Below, in pieces: positions 60,101 through 64,000 of a stretch of 64,000 nt of DNA. The position numbers and the translations under genes are program-made. The notes beneath the pieces are model-generated. The model was not told where the DNA came from, ran no database searches, and saw only the letters and a list, made by a program, of their open reading frames with translations. How positions within the stretch are numbered: position 1 is the first letter of the stretch; each line of letters starts with the position of its first letter. This DNA is from Reclinomonas americana ATCC 50394 (Eukaryota; Jakobida; Jakobea; Jakobida): the NCBI GenBank assembly GCA_048213135.1, contig PS015126.1, positions 29,141 to 93,140 of the forward strand. Reading direction: 5' to 3'.

Positions 60101-62704
60101 GGAAGTGTGTGGATGGGAACGCGCTGGGGAGTGTACCAAAGAGGAGTGTGTCCGTGGAGTGTTTGTGGCGCAAGAGAGGACCGTCAGGGGATGAATAGGT
60201 TGTGGTATTGTGTAGATGTGGATGCAAATAAGGAGAAGGAGGGAAAGGAGACGGATTGGTTGTGGCAGTGAGTGTGTTGATGGGAATGTGAAGGATAGAG
60301 AAACAGACAGAAGTGTGTCGGTGGAGATTGAATAACAAGAAAGAATCGTCAGAGGGAAGATGGAACGGATGGGTCGTGGTCGAAAGTGCGTGTATGGATG
60401 CGAGGAAGAGAGAACCAAAAGAGAAGAGAGTTCGAGGAGATTGCGTGTGGCATGCGAAGAAATGCAGAAGGGGGAGGGAAAGGATTTGTCGTGGTAGATG
60501 GATGCAAGGGAGAGGAGAAGAATGTCTGTGGAAATGTGTATGTGTGACAGAGAGAATCGTCCGATGGGGAAGAAAATGATACGTTGTTAAAGTATGTGTG
60601 GATGGATGCAAGGGAGAGGAGAAGACTGTCTGTGGAAGTATATGCGTGTGACAGAGAGAATCGACAGAGGAGGGATGGAACGGATTGGTTGCGGTTGAGG
60701 GTGTGCATATGAGAATGCATTGGAGAGAGAAACAAAGAGGAGAATGTCTGCGGAGGCTGCTTGTGTGTGTGTGGTAAGGAAGGATCATCAGAGGTGGGAA
60801 GGGAAATGATACTTTGTGGCAGTGTGGATGAGAATGCATCGGAGAGATAGTAACAATGAGAAGTGTTCCGTGGAGACTGTGCGTGTGGTAAGAGAGGATC
60901 ATCAGATGTGGGAAGGGAATGGATACTTTGTGGCAGTGTGGATGAGAATGCATTGGTGAGATAGTAACAAACAAGAAGTGTGCCGTGGAGGCTGTGTGTG
61001 TGGCAAGTCAGAGGGGGAAATAGATAGAATAGGTTGTGGTAGTGTGTGGATTGGATGCCATTGAGAGGGTTACAAAGCGAGCGCTGTCAATGGAGGTTGA
61101 TTCTGTATGCGAGAGAAAGGTTGGAGGGAGAAGAGAGGAAGGACAGTTTGTCAATATTTGTGGTATTGTGTGACGACGGTAAGAAGGAGAGAGTGAGATG
61201 GGCGGAGTGCATCAGTGGAGATTGTTCTTGTCCTACGAGAGTGAGAGACCGATTGGGGGGAGGAAAAGATTAGTTGTTCCCCTGTGTGATGTGAATGCAA
61301 CGCATGAGGGGACGCGTTGTGGGTGACAGGAGTGGAAGACTTGAGGAGGGGAATGGCTGAGACTTTTGGGAGTGTGTGCTTGGGGATTCAACAGATGAGT
61401 GACATAGAGGACTGAAGGTCAACTGTGCGTGCGAGGAGAGGAGGAGGGGGACAGAAAGAAAATGTTGAGGTGTTGTTGATGAGATAAACAACAACAAGTG
61501 AGTGAGTGAGTCAGAGAGTTTGTGTGTGAAACAGAGAGGAGTGGTACGGAGGAGCGGGTTGGATAGCATGTCATTTTCGATCACATGTTGTCCACGGCTT
61601 GCATGCTGACGTTTGCTTTCTGGTTGTGCGACAGATGAGCACTGGCACTGGCACTCGCTCCGTGGAGATCACACACCGCTTTGTGCAATCGTTCCCGGCG
61701 ATTCCCACTGTGCTCTTTGGCATCTCCGCTCTCTCCAATGCGATTGAGGGCGACACTGACATTCGCTGCGCGAGGCCGTCGGTCACCAATTTTATGCTGA
61801 CGGTGCAGTGCTCGGCACTCGGCACTGCGCAGTTCAACTCGCTCATTACCAGTTTCGTGAGATCGATTTAGTTCTCATGCACACTTGCATGAAACTCACG
61901 ACCTACGTCGCAGATTTCATTGCCATGTACGCGGACCCTGCCGCGACGTACACACACGACAACGAGTTGCCGCGTCAGAAAGCCGCCAATGAGTGGCTGA
62001 GCCTGGCCACCGACAAGAATTTCACCACGGTATGTTGATTCAAGCAGACCTGTGAATGGTCCCTGAACTCATTTGTCGCAACCACGCGGCTGTGTGAGCA
62101 GGAAGTGGTGAATGCCCATGCGTTCGGATTCCAGACAATCCCCTCGATTGCGCTGGCGTTGACGGGTGTGCGGTCCATTCGACTCGATCCGAGTGGCACG
62201 GCGCGCAGCGACAACTTTGAGGTGGCCGTCGGTGAGGCGGCCGCTGCCACCTCGCAGGTGTTGATGACGGTGCGCGGCGATAGTCGCGTGCAGGCGTTGG
62301 AGTTGCGTTCCATGCTGGTGGGATCGCGGCTGGTGCCGCGTGATAATTCCAGTGGCTACGTGATGGTTTCGGGCGGTGAGTTTGACTGCGAAGATTTGCA
62401 GGCAGTTGTGCACGATTACTGACATGGATCACCGTCATGTTGCACAGAGAGCACGCTGGTGGGAAACACGCCGGTGGTGGTCACCCTCATCAGCCGCCAG
62501 TCAACCCGCGGGTTGAAACAGACTGATTTCCACACCGCCGCATTCTTGCGTGGATGGAAGACGACCGGCACTGGTGCATCGCAGGTCAATCCGTCGATTT
62601 TGCCGACAGATGTGGTTCCGTCGCAAGGCAGCGCGTCGAGTGGAGCGTACGGGCAGCTGACGGTGACGGCGAGCAGTGGGGCGAGAGAGGAGAAGGGAGG
62701 GTAA
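57181..62704 (+). CDS. Lectin-like extracellular protein, paralogue 2 (frameshifted, ends uncertain)
   Basis: Exons: 57181-57239, 57312-57386, 57455-57760, 57831-58146, 58978-59183, 59278-59527, 61635-61851, 61914-62029, 62102-62375 and 62448 onward. Module order and intron phases mirror paralogue 1; shared blocks include CSRFKVVDAGSDC (CTRFKVVRLGDSC there), DNSSGYVMVSG (NNASGYVVYAG) and the H-type-lectin-like VEITHRFVQSFPAIPTVLFG. Inside exon 59278-59527 the frame breaks at gtgtatatgcc (59395-59405), where two extra bases (TA repeat) separate SSKAVY from ATFCVATTPG; removing them makes the exon length fit its phases. The reading after VTASS ends at 62704, but a purine-rich intron and gap 62941-63077 follow, so the true C-terminus may lie further on (an acceptor near 63220 precedes a short open stretch). 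A secreted glycan-binding role is inference. Confidence 0.68.
58440..58800. repeat. ~100-bp minisatellite in lectin-like gene 2 intron
   Basis: Four copies of a unit with tgtgcgagagaaatggtagg, atgtgaatgagagggcgg and ggcaagagggctgaggagca start near 58445, 58538, 58645 and 58750 inside the intron 58147-58977. The minus-strand frames reading HSHPHISLA repeatedly are this repeat. Confidence 0.75.
59540..61090. repeat. Stacked minisatellites in a 2.1-kb intron of lectin-like gene 2
   Basis: Intron 59528-61634 begins with gtgaagagggaagg-type units (59540-59760). It then has units of about 90-119 bp built on gagaatgcattggagagaga, gtttgtggcagtgtg and gagaggatcatcag. The clearest copies start near 60712, 60831 and 60950 (119 bp apart), with older copies back to about 60090. 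It is by far the longest intron of this gene. Confidence 0.7.
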
Positions 62705-64000
62705 GGAGGAAGGGGAAGTACACAGGAAAGGAATGAAAACAGAGAACTTGTGCGGCAAGTGGGTGTGGAGGGAAGGGAGGGCAAGGAGGAAGGGTGGGAG
62801 GGAGAGAGGGAAGGGGGAGGTGTGGACGAGAGGTATGTGACGTGGGTGAGAAAGGAGAAGGGAGGGGTTTGTGAAAAAGGGGAAGTAGGTGGTGAATACA
62901 CAGGAATGGAATGAGAACAGAGAAATTGCGGGGAGGGCAANNNNNNNNNNNNNNNNNNNNNNNNNNNNNNNNNNNNNNNNNNNNNNNNNNNNNNNNNNNN
63001 NNNNNNNNNNNNNNNNNNNNNNNNNNNNNNNNNNNNNNNNNNNNNNNNNNNNNNNNNNNNNNNNNNNNNNNNNNNNNAAAACAGAGAGCGCGCGTATGGG
63101 GCAAGTGGGGGTGGAGGGAAGGGAGGGTAAGGAGGAAGGGAGGGAGGGAGGGAGGGCAATGGAGAGAGGGGGGAGCTCGAGAGACGGAGCGAGGCAGCGA
63201 AGGAGCGCGTCTCGCAAAACGTCAGCGTGTGTGGCGCCGGCTGGTCGGTTCTTGACGCGTGGGTGACGCGATTCAGTGGCTGGCGTGTGTGATGCGCCGC
63301 CACCGATGCTTGGCCGCTGGCCGTGGTCGTCATGCTAGCGCTGCAGCTGACAACCGTTGTCGATCGTCGACTGCGGCACGGTCAAAACACAACAACAACA
63401 ATTTTACTAATACAACCAACAACACAGCTGCATGATGATCACCTGAATATACATAGCGTACCTGTGAAGAAAAGGAGTCTGGCAGTGTTGGGATCGTTAT
63501 TATTCAAGTGTGCAGCAACGCAAATCGATTAGCAGAGCGAGGAAAAAACCAGAAAGACAGACATTTGAGTTGCCCAGCGTTGGATCATGATGGAGGGTGA
63601 CAAACCGGTGACATTTTGTTGCTTCCGATGCCCTTGGAAGCTGTTATCTGCATCTGATAAGGGAGCAAAGGGGTGCGTTGTGATGCCCAGCCTGTGGCCG
63701 TCATTACACCGGGGTATACGTACCCTGGAGACGCAGTTTATTTCAACTGTTTTCGTGAATCCAGTTCGGTGAATGGAATCTAGCACGGAGATTCAATGGA
63801 GTGAGAACGCGTGAGAGAGTGTGTGCGTGTGTGAGAGAAAGAGAGAGTGTGTGTGCAAACGTGAGAACGAGAGATAGAGCGTGTGTGTGTGACGGTGAGA
63901 GAGAGAGAGCGTGTGTGTGCGTGAGAGAGAGTGTGCATGAGTGTGTGCATGAATTAATGTGTGTGTGTGTGTGTGTGTGCGTGTGTGTGTGTACATGTGT
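62705..64000. other. Right end: purine-rich DNA, a gap, then unassigned sequence and (GT)n
   Basis: 62705-63180 is GGGAGG-rich with the gap 62941-63077. 63290-63780 is ordinary-composition sequence; a plus frame there contains one hydrophobic stretch (WPLAVVVMLALQLTTVV) without a supported start or splice site. 63790-64000 is (GT)n/(GA)n microsatellite. I cannot support a gene here. Confidence 0.4.

Noticed and set aside
63323-63786. Open frames on both strands near the right end, one with a hydrophobic stretch
   Set aside because: No supported splice sites, start context or similarity. Could be the 3' untranslated part or last exon of lectin-like gene 2, but this cannot be shown.

Overview
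The window is nuclear DNA of an intron-rich eukaryote, most likely a free-living protist. Evidence: spliceosomal GT-AG introns that keep frame across recognisable proteins (a Rab GTPase, Elongator subunit ELP5, an ABCG half-transporter), STAND/NLR-like NACHT proteins, lectin-like secreted proteins, and long introns stuffed with (GA)n/(CT)n and private minisatellites. The sequence does not let me fix the lineage. Fourteen runs of N interrupt it: 5912-5979, 7937-8505, 16020-16039, 16903-17061, 17853-17872, 19975-20142, 40652-40989, 44086-44754, 45684-45949, 48869-48996, 50781-51702, 52259-52334, 55684-55703 and 62941-63077.

Left part (1-17.6 kb), housekeeping. A 148-bp tandem repeat precedes a complete six-exon Rab18-type gene (+, 1139-5385), a complete eight-exon ELP5 gene (+, 5523-9267), a complete six-exon ABCG half-transporter (-, 9347-14515), and a secreted cysteine-rich gene (-, 15362-16411) with a related exon at 17398-17627. 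Gene-to-gene distances are only 80-140 bp although introns reach a kilobase or more.

Middle and right part (18.9-62.7 kb), a cluster of recognition-type genes. Two paralogous lectin-like extracellular proteins (+, 18983-23323 and 57181-62704) bracket two NACHT proteins (+, 24.8-30.1 kb and 49.4-55.8 kb). The first NACHT protein carries a ubiquitin-like fold candidate, a HEPN-like domain with an R-x4-H motif, a NACHT ATPase, pentapeptide repeats and fourteen WD40 repeats of exactly 42 residues. The second is cut into many exons, and its WD40 array is replaced by a 20-N gap. Between them on the minus strand lies a 13.4-kb gene (30275-43673) for a secreted, beta-helical, multi-pass membrane protein. 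Part of its ectodomain was built by tandem amplification of a two-exon, 48-residue module together with its introns. Small unidentified genes sit at 47.3-48.5 kb (+) and 55.9-56.3 kb (-).

How they may work together (inference): surface/secreted binding proteins and NLR-like ATPases with regular, internally variable WD40 arrays side by side suggest a self/non-self or immune-type locus. The clearest unusual features are the HEPN-NACHT-WD40 protein, the exon-pair amplification in the beta-helix gene, and a recurrent non-standard 5' splice site GTTKCGT, found chiefly in the recognition genes. Exon boundaries were chosen by hand from splice sites plus reading-frame continuity. They are firm for Rab18, ELP5, ABCG and most exons of the paralogue pairs, and weaker elsewhere.
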